Counted from the first letter of the stretch, positions 1 to 9,115 are shown. The stretch: 64,000 nt of DNA from an uncultured Bacteroides sp. (GCA_937890825.1 CALADS010000074.1:62001-126000); one strand, 5' to 3'. Notes: generated by a model not told the origin, from the letters alone. A program made the numbers and translations.

Positions 1-724
1 TCAGCGTGAATGAAATCGGCATGGTTCCGTCAGCAGGTTTGCTGGCAAATTCTTTCACCTGAGCCTTCAGGTTAGCCTTAGCCACTTCAACATCAGCTGC
101 TGCAGCACGAGTTGTCAAAGTCTTCAAGTTAGTTTCAATTTCCTTGTAAAGAGCTTCCTTCTGCTCAGAGCTCATATAAGGATTAGCAGCAGGAATGGTA
201 ACGTTGGTCGTGTATTGTACGTCTTGCTTCCAGCCGTCTACCGGAGTCTGTGCATTAACTTTATCTTTCAATTCTTCAGTTTCAGTAGGCTTGCCCTGCA
301 CTTGCACATCATTAGTAGATTCGTCTACTACGATTTCAGCCAATACAAAGTTGATAGGCAATGTCATCATAGTACCTTTTACCGGAGCAGGCACAGAAAT
401 CTTTTTAGAAGAAGTCATATATCCTTCTTTCTTTGCTGTAATTTCCAATTCTGTAGCCTCAGTTACAGGAATCAATTCTGCTACAGCTTCACCATTTTTG
501 TTAGTATAAGCTACGCCATCTAGCAATTCACCCTTGTTAGAAGAAGCACTCAACTGAACAAAGATTACACCATTAGGAGTTTCAGGAAAGCTCACTTCCG
601 GATTTGTGATTTCAATATTAGGAACATCTACAGTGAAATCTTCCTTTTCACAACTAGTCAGTGAAATACCTGTCATTGCAACAACTGCCATGAACAATTT
701 AGCATTCATTTTTACTTTTTTCAT
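1..724 (-). CDS. Surface-type lipoprotein, C-terminus beyond window edge
   Basis: Reading the minus strand from the ATG at 724 gives 241 open codons that run off the window, so the gene is partial. The N-terminus is a lipoprotein signal ending in LTSC (Cys about residue 25) followed by EKED, an acidic/lysine stretch like the surface-export signal of Bacteroides lipoproteins. The mature part holds a repetitive beta-rich region (residues about 30-140, with PVKGTMMTLPINFVLAE) and then a more helical Lys/Glu-rich part with TTRAAAADVEVAKANL. I do not recognise a characterised family; resemblance to Bacteroidales domain-of-unknown-function lipoproteins (DUF3869 type) is a weak impression. The start lies 28 bases after the stop of the YjbH-like gene, so the two are probably co-transcribed and the product may act with that outer-membrane protein. 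Confidence 0.75.
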   Translation of the reverse strand, partial: MKKVKMNAKLFMAVVAMTGISLTSCEKEDFTVDVPNIEITNPEVSFPETPNGVIFVQLSASSNKGELLDGVAYTNKNGEAVAELIPVTEATELEITAKKEGYMTSSKKISVPAPVKGTMMTLPINFVLAEIVVDESTNDVQVQGKPTETEELKDKVNAQTPVDGWKQDVQYTTNVTIPAANPYMSSEQKEALYKEIETNLKTLTTRAAAADVEVAKANLKAQVKEFASKPADGTMPISFTL

Positions 725-752
725 TTTCGTCTAAATTATTAAAAATTAAAAT

Positions 753-2003
753 TCACTCTAAAATTTGCGATTTTATGTAATATGGGTTAAATCGGTTCTC
801 CTTCACTAGGGTCTGATCGGCCGTTACAAAAGGCATCTTATAATACTTGGCTTCATTACCCGCATTGTAAGAAATGCCCGTAACAGGCGAAGTAGACACT
901 CTCGGAATGTATCCTCTTCGTTTATATTTATAAGGCGGAAGAGAAACTGCTATCTTAAATCCGCCATTACTCTTAGCATGCTGTGCCTTCATGGCATAGA
1001 ATCCAATAGAGCAATACTTAAAATGGCGAATCATTTCCACCCTCACACCTTTCTCTTTCTGTAGATATTGTTCAGCCCTTACTTTAAACTGAGTTTGAAA
1101 CATGGGCCAGTAGAAATTACCGCCCACCGACCAATAGCATCGTTTCTGCCCGTTATAAACAAAGGAATCCAAGCCGTCGAAATAGCCGATACCTACCAGT
1201 CCTACCTTTCCTTCCACGGAAAAGCGTTCATCCTTGAATGGATGAAAGAAACTGAGTTCTCCTCCGTACGTTCGGGTATCAAAAACACCTACAACACCTT
1301 TTAGCCATATATTATAAGGTAATCTCACTTGCTGTTCCAATGTCAAATAACCCGGACGAACTTTTTCCATCTCATGGTAATAGCCATCATTATACACCGG
1401 GAATATCACTTGCGCCGTAAGTTTGGAGCCCTTCCATAAAGAAATTTCCACTGCCGGACTCAATTCAACACAAGCCTGATACACCTGCGTAACTATCACA
1501 TTTTTAAAATACAGCTGCGGATAAACCAAAATATCAACCTTGAACAAAGAGCTATTTTTTCTCTTTACCTTGCGCACTTCCTGCCAGGAATCGCCTAAAT
1601 CATAACTTACATTCCAGTCTGCCCGTTCAGCTTTTACTATGCTATCACCTTTTACCGGGTGATAATAAAGAGAAATTTGAGGAACATTATTGTCCAACAC
1701 CACAATGCGGCAAGGTTTTCCTTCCGGCAATCCCATCTGTTGAATCACATCCACAGCTTTGGCTATACCCACTCCATTCAGACGATATGCTTCATTCTGC
1801 AGTACAAATACTCTTTCCACTTCGGTATCTGTATATCCAACATTTTCAAAACCCATTTTCACGAGAGCATCTACAACTATTTCACCTGTTTGGCTCCATC
1901 CTTTCAATGGATGTAAACAGCCTACCAAGAGCACTACAAGAAACGCTAAAACCCTCGTAATCAAGCATCTTACAATGTTAGACTTAACATCTCTCATCTT
2001 CAA
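753..2003 (-). CDS. YjbH-like outer-membrane beta-barrel protein
   Basis: 416 residues. The N-terminus has a long hydrophobic signal (about residues 12-35) that contains LVGC, a possible lipobox, before GWSQ, so either a lipoprotein or a signal peptidase I substrate. The N-terminal half carries a small domain with VVLDNNVPQISLYY. The C-terminal half (about 210-400) alternates aromatic beta strands and glycine turns (TYGGELSFFHPF, VGGNFYWPMFQTQFKVRAEQ, GGFKIAVSLP), the pattern of the YjbH/GfcD exopolysaccharide-export barrel family. In that family the protein serves export of capsule-like polysaccharide; no polysaccharide synthesis gene is visible here, so the role is inferred from fold resemblance only. 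First gene of a two-gene operon with the downstream lipoprotein and directly behind a strong promoter. It could instead be another unclassified barrel. Confidence 0.6.
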   Translation of the reverse strand: MKMRDVKSNIVRCLITRVLAFLVVLLVGCLHPLKGWSQTGEIVVDALVKMGFENVGYTDTEVERVFVLQNEAYRLNGVGIAKAVDVIQQMGLPEGKPCRIVVLDNNVPQISLYYHPVKGDSIVKAERADWNVSYDLGDSWQEVRKVKRKNSSLFKVDILVYPQLYFKNVIVTQVYQACVELSPAVEISLWKGSKLTAQVIFPVYNDGYYHEMEKVRPGYLTLEQQVRLPYNIWLKGVVGVFDTRTYGGELSFFHPFKDERFSVEGKVGLVGIGYFDGLDSFVYNGQKRCYWSVGGNFYWPMFQTQFKVRAEQYLQKEKGVRVEMIRHFKYCSIGFYAMKAQHAKSNGGFKIAVSLPPYKYKRRGYIPRVSTSPVTGISYNAGNEAKYYKMPFVTADQTLVKENRFNPYYIKSQILE

Positions 2004-2030
2004 ATATCTATCAATTCAAAAATAACGATG

Positions 2031-2061
2031 CAAAAATAGATACAATTTCATTAACAGCAAA
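2031..2061 (-). promoter_or_regulatory. Bacteroidetes-type promoter of the YjbH/lipoprotein operon
   Basis: On the minus strand TTTG (2061-2058) is followed after 19 bases by TATTTTTG (2038-2031), matching both the -33 TTTG and -7 TAnnTTTG elements of the Bacteroides primary sigma factor with normal spacing. The -7 ends 27 bases before the ATG at 2003. This is one of the two best promoter matches in the window. Confidence 0.7.
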
Positions 2062-2203
2062 GGAAATAGGACAAAAAAGCAAAGTATTGTTCTTATTTTT
2101 GAAAAACAGCAAAGAATCTCTATAAAAAATTTATCGGCTGGATTCAAGCCGTTTCTAAAAAAACCATCACGGATAACCCTCTACACGCTGTGGGGTCTAA
2201 TAA

Positions 2204-2240
2204 AAAGATGAAAGGTGAAGTTCTTTCACCTTTCATCTTT
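2204..2240 (-). terminator. Terminator of the sulfonation operon, built of iterated words
   Basis: A perfect 16-bp inverted repeat (2204-2219 and 2225-2240, 5-nt loop). Read on the minus strand the stem is followed by TTATT and lies about 175 bases after the stop of the PCMD gene, so it would end that operon. The stem is made of two near-identical words, AAGATGA and AAGGTGA; further GGTGAAA copies continue to about 2275. The 411-base gap 2004-2414 otherwise holds the promoter and the 2324-2387 repeat and no gene. Confidence 0.65.
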
Positions 2241-2323
2241 CACCTTTCACCTACTGATAATCAAGGTGAAACAGGTGAACCTTTCACAGGACATATCTCA
2301 TTTACCAATAGGTCTGCATGTAT

Positions 2324-2387
2324 CTGTAGGTTTCCTAAAATATACCTACAGCTCGGTAAAACACAAGCTATAGGTTCCCGAAAATAT
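2324..2387. repeat. Degenerate 20-bp direct repeat with small inverted repeat
   Basis: Two copies of a 20-bp word (2324-2343 and 2368-2387) agree at 17 of 20 positions, starting CTGTAGGTTTCC and CTATAGGTTCCC. The first copy also begins an 8-bp inverted repeat CTGTAGGT / ACCTACAG (2324-2331, 2344-2351). It lies between the PCMD gene and its likely terminator. No coding sense is apparent; function unknown. Confidence 0.5.
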
Positions 2388-2414
2388 CTCCATAGATAAC
2401 CTTCTCCTAATCCA

Positions 2415-3383
2415 TCAATGGATTAACTTTACATTATCAATCCAAAATGAATTGCCGGGCGAACCTACGTATGCACCTCCATGACTGGAAGTAAACTGAA
2501 GAAGCAAGTGGGTGGGAACATCGTCTTTTGTACCCCAAGCCACTTCTCTTACCGGCACACTTTCACCCTTGCTGTTTACGGCATAACGTTCTTGTACCTG
2601 AAGCCTCATCAAATGAGGCTTGTACTCCGGCGAACCGGTAATATCACCGTACAAGATGGAATACGTAGCATTATTATGCCAATCTACAGTAGTAGAATCA
2701 TAGCGCACCACCATAGTACCTATACGTTTGGCATAGATATTGCCATCTTTATCTTCCCAGCGCTGCTGTAAGAAAAGGTTTGCTTCCGGATAATCCTTTC
2801 CATCGACATCTGTGATACGGCTAAATCCTGTAGCGCGAATACGCTTTGCCCGGTCGGACATCTTTACCTTATAATCGAACTGAATGGCTATTGGCTTTTT
2901 AGTATACGGAATACCGCAATTCAACATTTTCTGTGGATTCTTGGTGCCTTTGATTGGTTCGTGAACCGAGCCCAAGAACATGGAGCCTGCAGCTAAAACA
3001 GTAATATCTACCAGTCCGAACACCTTTACACTCTCCATCCGCGTATCCATGCGTGCGCAAAAGCCATCGTCTCGCTTTTCTGGAAAAAGCGATGTATTGG
3101 TCTTGGTAATGCCAGCTACACGAGCCATTACATTCGAAGTGGCCCAAGGAGAACCTCCCATATTATGATATACCTCGTTCTGAGTAAGAGTAGTGGTGGG
3201 ACCAATGGCATACACATGTTTGGTGGCACCTCCAATGATACCAGATTCCTTAATCTGACGGTCTACCCACTGATTCATATCCCCAAACGGAATAACCTCT
3301 ACAGTAGGCTGCTGAGCCCAAAGCATAGAACTACATCCCCATGCAGCCATCGTGGCCCACAGACGAATTTTCTTCATTTTCAT
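2415..3383 (-). CDS. Secreted PCMD-domain protein (putative carbohydrate metabolism domain)
   Basis: 322 residues with an N-terminal signal peptide (about 1-25, ending SSMLWAQQ). The body contains IQFDYKVKMSD, WEDKDGN and, at the end, PTHLLLQFTSS...GGAYVGSPGNSFWIDNVKL. This layout (a beta-sandwich ending in a 'TSS...G...W-D' strand) matches PCMD proteins (PF13201), which are common in Bacteroidetes and have no known activity. It starts 14 bases after the sulfotransferase stop, so it is the last gene of the cysQ-SLC13-cysC-cysD-cysN-sulfotransferase operon. That makes it a candidate envelope partner of the sulfonation pathway, for instance binding the acceptor or product; this is inference from position alone. 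Confidence 0.7.
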   Translation of the reverse strand: MKMKKIRLWATMAAWGCSSMLWAQQPTVEVIPFGDMNQWVDRQIKESGIIGGATKHVYAIGPTTTLTQNEVYHNMGGSPWATSNVMARVAGITKTNTSLFPEKRDDGFCARMDTRMESVKVFGLVDITVLAAGSMFLGSVHEPIKGTKNPQKMLNCGIPYTKKPIAIQFDYKVKMSDRAKRIRATGFSRITDVDGKDYPEANLFLQQRWEDKDGNIYAKRIGTMVVRYDSTTVDWHNNATYSILYGDITGSPEYKPHLMRLQVQERYAVNSKGESVPVREVAWGTKDDVPTHLLLQFTSSHGGAYVGSPGNSFWIDNVKLIH

Positions 3384-3397
3384 ACCCAGTTCTCCTG

Positions 3398-4504
3398 TTA
3401 CAGACTATACTTCCATTGGTCTAAGGCAAAGCCCCAGTTTTCCTGAACCAACTGCACCGTACGGTCATCGTATTTATATTTATTTTTCTTGTATCCCTTC
3501 TTGCCGCCCACATACTTTTCTATATCGGCACGCGCCTCTGCAAAGCCCGGAATAGAAAGTGCGTCATAAATGTGCTCGGTCATTCCCATAGCATCGGCCT
3601 CGAAATCTTCGAATTTCACTTCTATCAGATTGCCTTCCGGAATAAAATGCTTGTCGGCTTCGTATTTATGATACAGCTTGGCGTAGATGGAAAGGATGTT
3701 TTTCTCTAATTCCTCGTTGCTGATATCCTGCAGCTTCAGCGGCTGAATGGTGTTGGTAAAGAAACTGCGCGTACTCTCAAAAACAGTATAAGGGTTACGC
3801 ATCAGGTAGATGAATTTTGCATTGGGGAACATCTTCACCAATTCCTTTACCCTGCCGGTATGGGGCGGATTCTTACTCAAGAATTGAGTACCCTTGGTAT
3901 TCCAAAGCGAAATCTTGATGAGCTTTACAAACACCTCTTCGAATTTCTTCAGTTCATCGTCCGAAATATCATTGAACAGCAGATATTTTTCTGCATATTC
4001 CTGCTGGTGTTTCGGGAAAAACCAAAAGTTATAATAGGTATAAGGCATCATGTTGGCCAAGGCAAATTCCTCTTCCTGTGGCAAGTCTACCGCCAACTCC
4101 ATGTTATCCGTAGGACGCTTATCAGGCATCAGCCAACTCATATTCTTTTTAAAGAAGGGCTGTCCCCACATCATTAAATGCGGGAAAACCGTCTGGTACG
4201 TAGTATTATAACCAAAATGCTTGTCGCACGAGAACACATTATGCACAAAAGTAGTACCGCTGCGCCAATGCCCTAAAATAAACACCGGGTCGTGTTCCAA
4301 AGGCTTATCTGCCAGCAGTTTTTCGTAACGACGGTCTTGCAGAGGAGCCAGCAAAGAGAGCATCCGGTCTACCGCTTTAGTCAACCGATACTTCCCCTTA
4401 TAGCCAGCATCTATCCGGCGTCCCTTGGTTACCTCCTTAAACGTTTGCCAATCGGCTCCTACCAGTGTATTGATAGGCAGTTTATTGAATTCTAACAATC
4501 CCAT
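3398..4504 (-). CDS. PAPS-dependent sulfotransferase, likely sterol/small-molecule type
   Basis: 368 residues, no signal peptide, so cytoplasmic. The 5'-phosphosulfate loop is HWRSGTT (residues 79-85) and the 3'-phosphate site is RNPYTVFES (236-244), preceded by LSKNPPHTGRVKEL (209-222), where His215 is a candidate active-site base. This is the sulfotransferase_3 fold, which moves the sulfonate of PAPS to a hydroxyl group. Gene order with cysN, cysD and cysC matches the locus of the Bacteroides thetaiotaomicron cholesterol/sterol sulfotransferase (BT_0416 as I recall), so an orthologous role in making sterol sulfates is plausible. The start at 4504 is 10 bases after the cysN stop, indicating translational coupling. 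Acceptor specificity cannot be read from the sequence. Confidence 0.85.
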   Translation of the reverse strand: MGLLEFNKLPINTLVGADWQTFKEVTKGRRIDAGYKGKYRLTKAVDRMLSLLAPLQDRRYEKLLADKPLEHDPVFILGHWRSGTTFVHNVFSCDKHFGYNTTYQTVFPHLMMWGQPFFKKNMSWLMPDKRPTDNMELAVDLPQEEEFALANMMPYTYYNFWFFPKHQQEYAEKYLLFNDISDDELKKFEEVFVKLIKISLWNTKGTQFLSKNPPHTGRVKELVKMFPNAKFIYLMRNPYTVFESTRSFFTNTIQPLKLQDISNEELEKNILSIYAKLYHKYEADKHFIPEGNLIEVKFEDFEADAMGMTEHIYDALSIPGFAEARADIEKYVGGKKGYKKNKYKYDDRTVQLVQENWGFALDQWKYSL

Positions 4505-4514
4505 AGTCGATTAT

Positions 4515-5984
4515 TTACTTAATTACCTTAATTTCTATGCCCTGACGGCTCAATTCCTTCACCAGTTTCTCCACTACTTCTACCTGACCGGCTTCAATTC
4601 CCAATTTCTTCAAATCAAGCACCGGCAAGTCTTCTGTCTGAAGCATTTCTTTATCGGCCACACGGTCGATTATCATACCCACTGCAGAAGTATTATTGGT
4701 AATCGGGTCTATCAAGATAAACGCTCCGGTAGCATGATTCTCGCGATAAGCATCAAAGAAAAGTTCCTTGGCTGTAGTAAATACCACCCGGGCTATCTGA
4801 TTCAGCTGCATGGGCAAGTCATCAGCCGAAAGTTTGCCGTTATCCAGCGATAACTGCTCCATGGTGTTTACATCCACCTTATACTTTATGCTGCTGATAT
4901 GCGTACGACTCATATTGGTGGTCTGCTTAATGAAGAAGGACTTGTTCATATCCATCGGTTCTTCGTCCATCCATACTACCATGGCCTCAAAATTTCTATC
5001 AGTCATAGGCAAGTTATCCGGATGAACAAGCATTTCTCCGCGCGATACGTCGATTTCGTCTTCCAATGTCAGCGTGACAGACTGCGGAGGGAAAGCATAG
5101 TCCAATTCTCCATCGTAGGTCACGATACTCTTTATGTGTGAGCGTTTACCCGAAGGCAAAGCGATTACTTCATCCCCCTTGCGCACCACACCTGATGCCA
5201 CCTTACCGCAAAAGCCGCGGAAATCAAGATTAGGGCGTAACACATATTGTACCGGAAAACGGAAATCGCACAAATTATGATCGTTGTCGATAGGCACTGT
5301 TTCCAGGTATTCCAAAAGAGATACTCCCGGATACCACGGTGTACGCGCCGACTTTTCTACCACATTGTCACCATCGAGTGCAGAGAGCGGAATGCAAGTA
5401 ACATCGGGTATCTGCAAGGGGGCAATGAACTCACGGTAGGAAGCCACTATTTCATTGAATCTTTCTTCTGAAAAATCTACCAAGTCCATCTTATTGACAG
5501 CCAACACTACATGCTTGATACCCAACAGGGATACCAGGAAAGTGTGACGGCGCGTCTGCGTAATAACACCGGTACGAGCATCTACCAAGATGATGGCCAG
5601 ATTGGCCGTAGAACCTCCTGTTACCATATTACGGGTATACTGTTCATGTCCCGGAGTATCGGCAATGATAAACTTACGATTGTTGGTAGAGAAATAACGG
5701 TAGGCCACGTCGATGGTAATACCCTGTTCGCGCTCAGCTTTCAATCCATCGAGCAGCAGGGCATAATCAATGTGCTCGCCTGCATTTCCCATACGCTTGC
5801 TATCGCGTTCCAACGCATCCAGCTGGTCTTCATAAAGTTTTTTACTATCGAACAGCAAACGACCTATGAGTGTAGACTTTCCATCGTCCACTGAACCAGC
5901 TGTAAGGAAACGGAGCAAATCTTTTTGCTCATCCTTATCCAAAAAAGCCTTTATATCTAGTCTTGATTCTTCCATATCTTTCAT
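4515..5984 (-). CDS. cysN: Sulfate adenylyltransferase subunit 1, GTPase
   Basis: 489 residues. EF-Tu-like GTPase: P-loop GSVDDGKST (30-38), DTPGHEQY (109-116), NKMDL (164-168), then beta-barrel domains typical of CysN. With CysD it makes adenosine 5'-phosphosulfate (APS) from ATP and sulfate, driven by GTP hydrolysis. There is no fused APS kinase domain at the C-terminus; that function is supplied by the separate cysC two genes upstream. Starts 19 bases after cysD. A second ATG three codons downstream is possible. In this operon the PAPS produced most likely feeds the sulfotransferase next door, not cysteine synthesis. Confidence 0.95.
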   Translation of the reverse strand: MKDMEESRLDIKAFLDKDEQKDLLRFLTAGSVDDGKSTLIGRLLFDSKKLYEDQLDALERDSKRMGNAGEHIDYALLLDGLKAEREQGITIDVAYRYFSTNNRKFIIADTPGHEQYTRNMVTGGSTANLAIILVDARTGVITQTRRHTFLVSLLGIKHVVLAVNKMDLVDFSEERFNEIVASYREFIAPLQIPDVTCIPLSALDGDNVVEKSARTPWYPGVSLLEYLETVPIDNDHNLCDFRFPVQYVLRPNLDFRGFCGKVASGVVRKGDEVIALPSGKRSHIKSIVTYDGELDYAFPPQSVTLTLEDEIDVSRGEMLVHPDNLPMTDRNFEAMVVWMDEEPMDMNKSFFIKQTTNMSRTHISSIKYKVDVNTMEQLSLDNGKLSADDLPMQLNQIARVVFTTAKELFFDAYRENHATGAFILIDPITNNTSAVGMIIDRVADKEMLQTEDLPVLDLKKLGIEAGQVEVVEKLVKELSRQGIEIKVIK

Positions 5985-6003
5985 ACTTACTTCTCTTAAC
6001 TGA

Positions 6004-6915
6004 TTAGAAATAACCCTCGCGCTTCTTCTGCTCCATGCTGGCTTCCTGGTCGAAGTCTATCACACGGGTAGTGCGTTCGCTCTTGGTAGTAGTCATCATT
6101 TCTTCCACTATTTTTTCAATGGTATCGGCATTGCTTTCCACTGCACCTGTCAATGGCCAGCAGCCTAAGGTACGGAAACGCACCATACGCATTTGTATCT
6201 GATTGCGATATTGTTCCGGCAGACGGTCATCATCGGCCATAATCAGATTACCATCAATTTCCACACACGGACGTTCTTTGGCAAAATACAAAGGTACGAT
6301 AGGGATATTCTCCAAACGGATGTACTGCCAAATATCCAGCTCAGTCCAGTTACTCAAAGGGAATACACGAATACTTTCTCCCTTGTGTACACGAGCATTG
6401 TAAATGTCCCACAATTCAGGACGTTGGTTCTTCGGGTCCCACTGATGGAAACGGTCGCGGAAAGAAAATATACGCTCTTTGGCACGTGATTTCTCTTCAT
6501 CGCGACGGGCACCACCGAAAGCTGCATCAAACTTATATTTATCCAATGCATGAAGCAATGCCTGTGTCTTCATCAAATCCGTATGTACCTTACTTCCATG
6601 CGTAAACGGTCCCACACCGGCCTGAAAAGCCTCCATATTACTTTCCACAATCAGATTCCAGCCATACTTCTTGGCATACTCGTCACGGAACTGAATCATT
6701 TCCTTGAACTTCCACTTAGAATCAATATGCATCAATGGAAAAGGTACCTTGCCTGGATAAAAGGCCTTTTCGGCCAATCGCACCATCACTGACGAATCCT
6801 TACCTATACTATAGAGCATTACCGGATTCTCAAATTCCGCTGCCACCTCGCGGATGATATGTATAGACTCGGCTTCGAGTTCCTTCAAGTGGCTTAAATT
6901 ATATTCTTCTTTCAT
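6004..6915 (-). CDS. cysD: Sulfate adenylyltransferase subunit 2
   Basis: 303 residues from the ATG at 6915. An upstream in-frame start at 6951 would overlap cysC by 29 bases and add residues unlike the family; 6915 leaves a 7-base gap and begins MKEEYNLSHLKELE, the usual CysD N-terminus, so I prefer it. The PP-loop is YSIGKDSSVM; GGARRDEEKSRAKER and the C-terminal KREGYF are hallmark CysD segments. It is the catalytic half of ATP sulfurylase and forms a complex with CysN. Cytoplasmic. Confidence 0.95.
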   Translation of the reverse strand: MKEEYNLSHLKELEAESIHIIREVAAEFENPVMLYSIGKDSSVMVRLAEKAFYPGKVPFPLMHIDSKWKFKEMIQFRDEYAKKYGWNLIVESNMEAFQAGVGPFTHGSKVHTDLMKTQALLHALDKYKFDAAFGGARRDEEKSRAKERIFSFRDRFHQWDPKNQRPELWDIYNARVHKGESIRVFPLSNWTELDIWQYIRLENIPIVPLYFAKERPCVEIDGNLIMADDDRLPEQYRNQIQMRMVRFRTLGCWPLTGAVESNADTIEKIVEEMMTTTKSERTTRVIDFDQEASMEQKKREGYF

Positions 6916-6922
6916 AATCTGA

Positions 6923-7543
6923 TTATTTCTTCTGAATTCGGGGCAATACAATTTCCAATAACTGATGAACAGAGTCTTCCAGGCTCAGCACAGAAGTATC
7001 CAGCTTTAAAGCCGGATGCTCGGGAGCTTCGAACGGAGCCGAAATGCCAGTAAAATTCTTGATTTCTCCCTTGCGTGCCTTGGCATAGAGTCCTTTAACA
7101 TCCCTCCGTTCGCATTCCTCTATCGGAGTGTTGACATAAACTTCCAGAAAATCTTCCTTACCGATGATACGGGCAGCCATTTCGCGAATGTCATTATTGG
7201 GGCTGATAAAAGCAGCCAGCGTAACAATGCCTGTATCAATAAAAAGTTTGGATACTTCGGCTATTCTACGGATATTTTCCACCCTGTCTACTTCTGTAAA
7301 GCCTAAGTTATTATTGATACCGCTACGGATATTGTCTCCATCCAATATCCGGCAAAGAATTCCACGCTGGTGCAATTCGCGCTCCAACGCAATAGCTAAG
7401 GTACTTTTACCCGAACCACTCAAGCCGGTAAACCAAATCATCAGCCCATGCTGATGAAGTAAATCTTCTTTATCAGAACGCGAAAGCATTCGGTCAAAGA
7501 TTGGATAAATATGGTTATCACTGTTATTCATCTTCTTTGTCAT
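6923..7543 (-). CDS. cysC: Adenylylsulfate (APS) kinase
   Basis: 206 residues. P-loop GLSGSGKSTLA, then the substrate region DGDNIRSGINNNLGF and FISPNNDIREMAARI. It phosphorylates APS to PAPS, the sulfonate donor of the downstream sulfotransferase. The ATG at 7543 directly follows the TAA of the transporter gene; a second ATG at 7531 is also possible. Usual length for a stand-alone APS kinase is about 200 residues. Confidence 0.95.
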   Translation of the reverse strand: MTKKMNNSDNHIYPIFDRMLSRSDKEDLLHQHGLMIWFTGLSGSGKSTLAIALERELHQRGILCRILDGDNIRSGINNNLGFTEVDRVENIRRIAEVSKLFIDTGIVTLAAFISPNNDIREMAARIIGKEDFLEVYVNTPIEECERRDVKGLYAKARKGEIKNFTGISAPFEAPEHPALKLDTSVLSLEDSVHQLLEIVLPRIQKK

Positions 7544-9103
7544 TTAAAAAGGCCATATTATAGGAATTAGATATATTGAAACCAAAAAAGTAATGATATT
7601 CAGCGGCAACCCCACGCGAACAAAATCGGTAAATTTATAGTTGCCTATACCCTGAACTATCAAGTTGGTCTGGTAGCCTATCGGAGTAGAAAAGCTGGCA
7701 GAAGCTGCCATGCAAATCACCACAAAGAAAGGCATGGGGTCTACTCCTAGCTGCGACGAGATAGAAAGAGCCAGCGGAAAGGCCAATGCAGCAGCTGCAT
7801 TATTGGTTACCAACTCCGTAAACAGATTGGTGATAATGAATATCACAGCCAGCAACACCTGCGGCCCGTAATGGTCGGTCATGCCGATTATATAGCCTGC
7901 CAACGCATCTGCCACTCCTGAATTGACCATAGCCTTGCTGATGCCAAAAGCACAGGCAATGGTTATCAGAATATCCCAAGATATGTATTTGGTGTATTTA
8001 CGGGCAGGAAATATTTTGGTCCATGCCATGATAATGGTGGTAACTGATACAAAAAAGAACATATCCAACTGCACCGACGGAAAAGTTTCTTTAAACCATG
8101 GCAACTCACCGACAGTGGCTCCCACTATCATCATGACCAGCAATGCCAAGGCCAGCCAACGTTTCTTACGTCCGGGCACCGGTTCGTTATCTTTTCCATT
8201 GGCCAACAAGACGAAAACCGAAGATTCACCCCACGTTTGAAGGAATAAATCATCGGCCATTAAGACCAACGTATCTCCCTCGCGCAAATATTCATTGCCC
8301 AAATGAGAAACAATGCTCTGGCCATTACGCTTGATTTCTTTCACTTCGGCACCATAATGACGCTTGAAATTAAAATCACGCAGTTTCTTATTAATACCTG
8401 GAAATCGGGCACCCAACACAGCCTCTACCCGATGCCGGTGATGCAAATCTTCTTCCTCATCGTCTTCCTTCATGGCATCTTGCCGCACATCCGGCAGCAA
8501 ACGAGAGGAAAAAAGGAACAAATATACTATACCGACCAAAGCAATAAAAATACCGACCTTACCTAATTCAAACATGGAAAATCCGTCATATCCGGCATCC
8601 AGAATCATGCCATGCACCACCAGATTAGTAGAAGTGCCAATCAGCGTACACAGTCCACCCAAAATAGTAACATAAGAAAGCGGAATCAAGAATTTAGTAG
8701 ACGGCAGTTTTACAGATTCTGCCCAGCGCTTGATGATAGGTGCAAAGATGACTACTACCGGTGTATTATTCAAAAAGGCAGAAATAAATGATACCACCGG
8801 AAGGATTCTAACCTGAGCTTTGAGAACTGTGGTTTGGCCTTGAGGGAGAAGCTTCTTGACCAGTTGCCCCAATGCCCCTGACTGACGGATACCCTCACTG
8901 ACCAAAAACAGCAAAGCTACTGTCATCATACCCTTGTTACTGAATCCCTCCAGCATTTCCTGGGGTGTAAGTATACCTGCACACAAGAACAGTACTACTA
9001 CAGAGAATAGCACCATGCCCGGCCTCATCTTATCCAGCACCAGAGCAATTACCATACCCACCAGTGCCAACAGCACAAAACAGATTTCAAAAGTCATACA
9101 CAC
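7544..9103 (-). CDS. SLC13/DASS-family sodium-coupled anion (sulfate) transporter with RCK_C domain
   Basis: 519 residues with about 11-12 membrane segments. NNTPVVV (112-118) and IGTSTNLVVHG (155-165) in the first half and a matching TNNAAAALAFPL plus TPIGYQTNLIV in the second half form the paired substrate-binding loops of the divalent anion:Na+ symporter family. A hydrophilic cytoplasmic insert (about 205-300) contains a TrkA-C-like RCK domain (GAEVKEIKRNGQSI...LREGDTLVLMADD). Place between cysC and cysQ makes sulfate the likely substrate. Start could be residue 1 or the Met two codons on; TAGGTG upstream may be the ribosome site. Cytoplasmic membrane. Confidence 0.88.
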   Translation of the reverse strand: MCMTFEICFVLLALVGMVIALVLDKMRPGMVLFSVVVLFLCAGILTPQEMLEGFSNKGMMTVALLFLVSEGIRQSGALGQLVKKLLPQGQTTVLKAQVRILPVVSFISAFLNNTPVVVIFAPIIKRWAESVKLPSTKFLIPLSYVTILGGLCTLIGTSTNLVVHGMILDAGYDGFSMFELGKVGIFIALVGIVYLFLFSSRLLPDVRQDAMKEDDEEEDLHHRHRVEAVLGARFPGINKKLRDFNFKRHYGAEVKEIKRNGQSIVSHLGNEYLREGDTLVLMADDLFLQTWGESSVFVLLANGKDNEPVPGRKKRWLALALLVMMIVGATVGELPWFKETFPSVQLDMFFFVSVTTIIMAWTKIFPARKYTKYISWDILITIACAFGISKAMVNSGVADALAGYIIGMTDHYGPQVLLAVIFIITNLFTELVTNNAAAALAFPLALSISSQLGVDPMPFFVVICMAASASFSTPIGYQTNLIVQGIGNYKFTDFVRVGLPLNIITFLVSIYLIPIIWPF

Positions 9104-9115
9104 CTACTTATTGGA

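Noticed and set aside
2190..2399. 69-codon plus-strand reading frame in the gap before the PCMD gene
   Set aside because: Composed of the GGTGAAA terminator words and the degenerate direct repeat; non-coding.
6916..6951. Upstream start for cysD
   Set aside because: It would overlap cysC by 29 bases and add residues that do not look like the family N-terminus.
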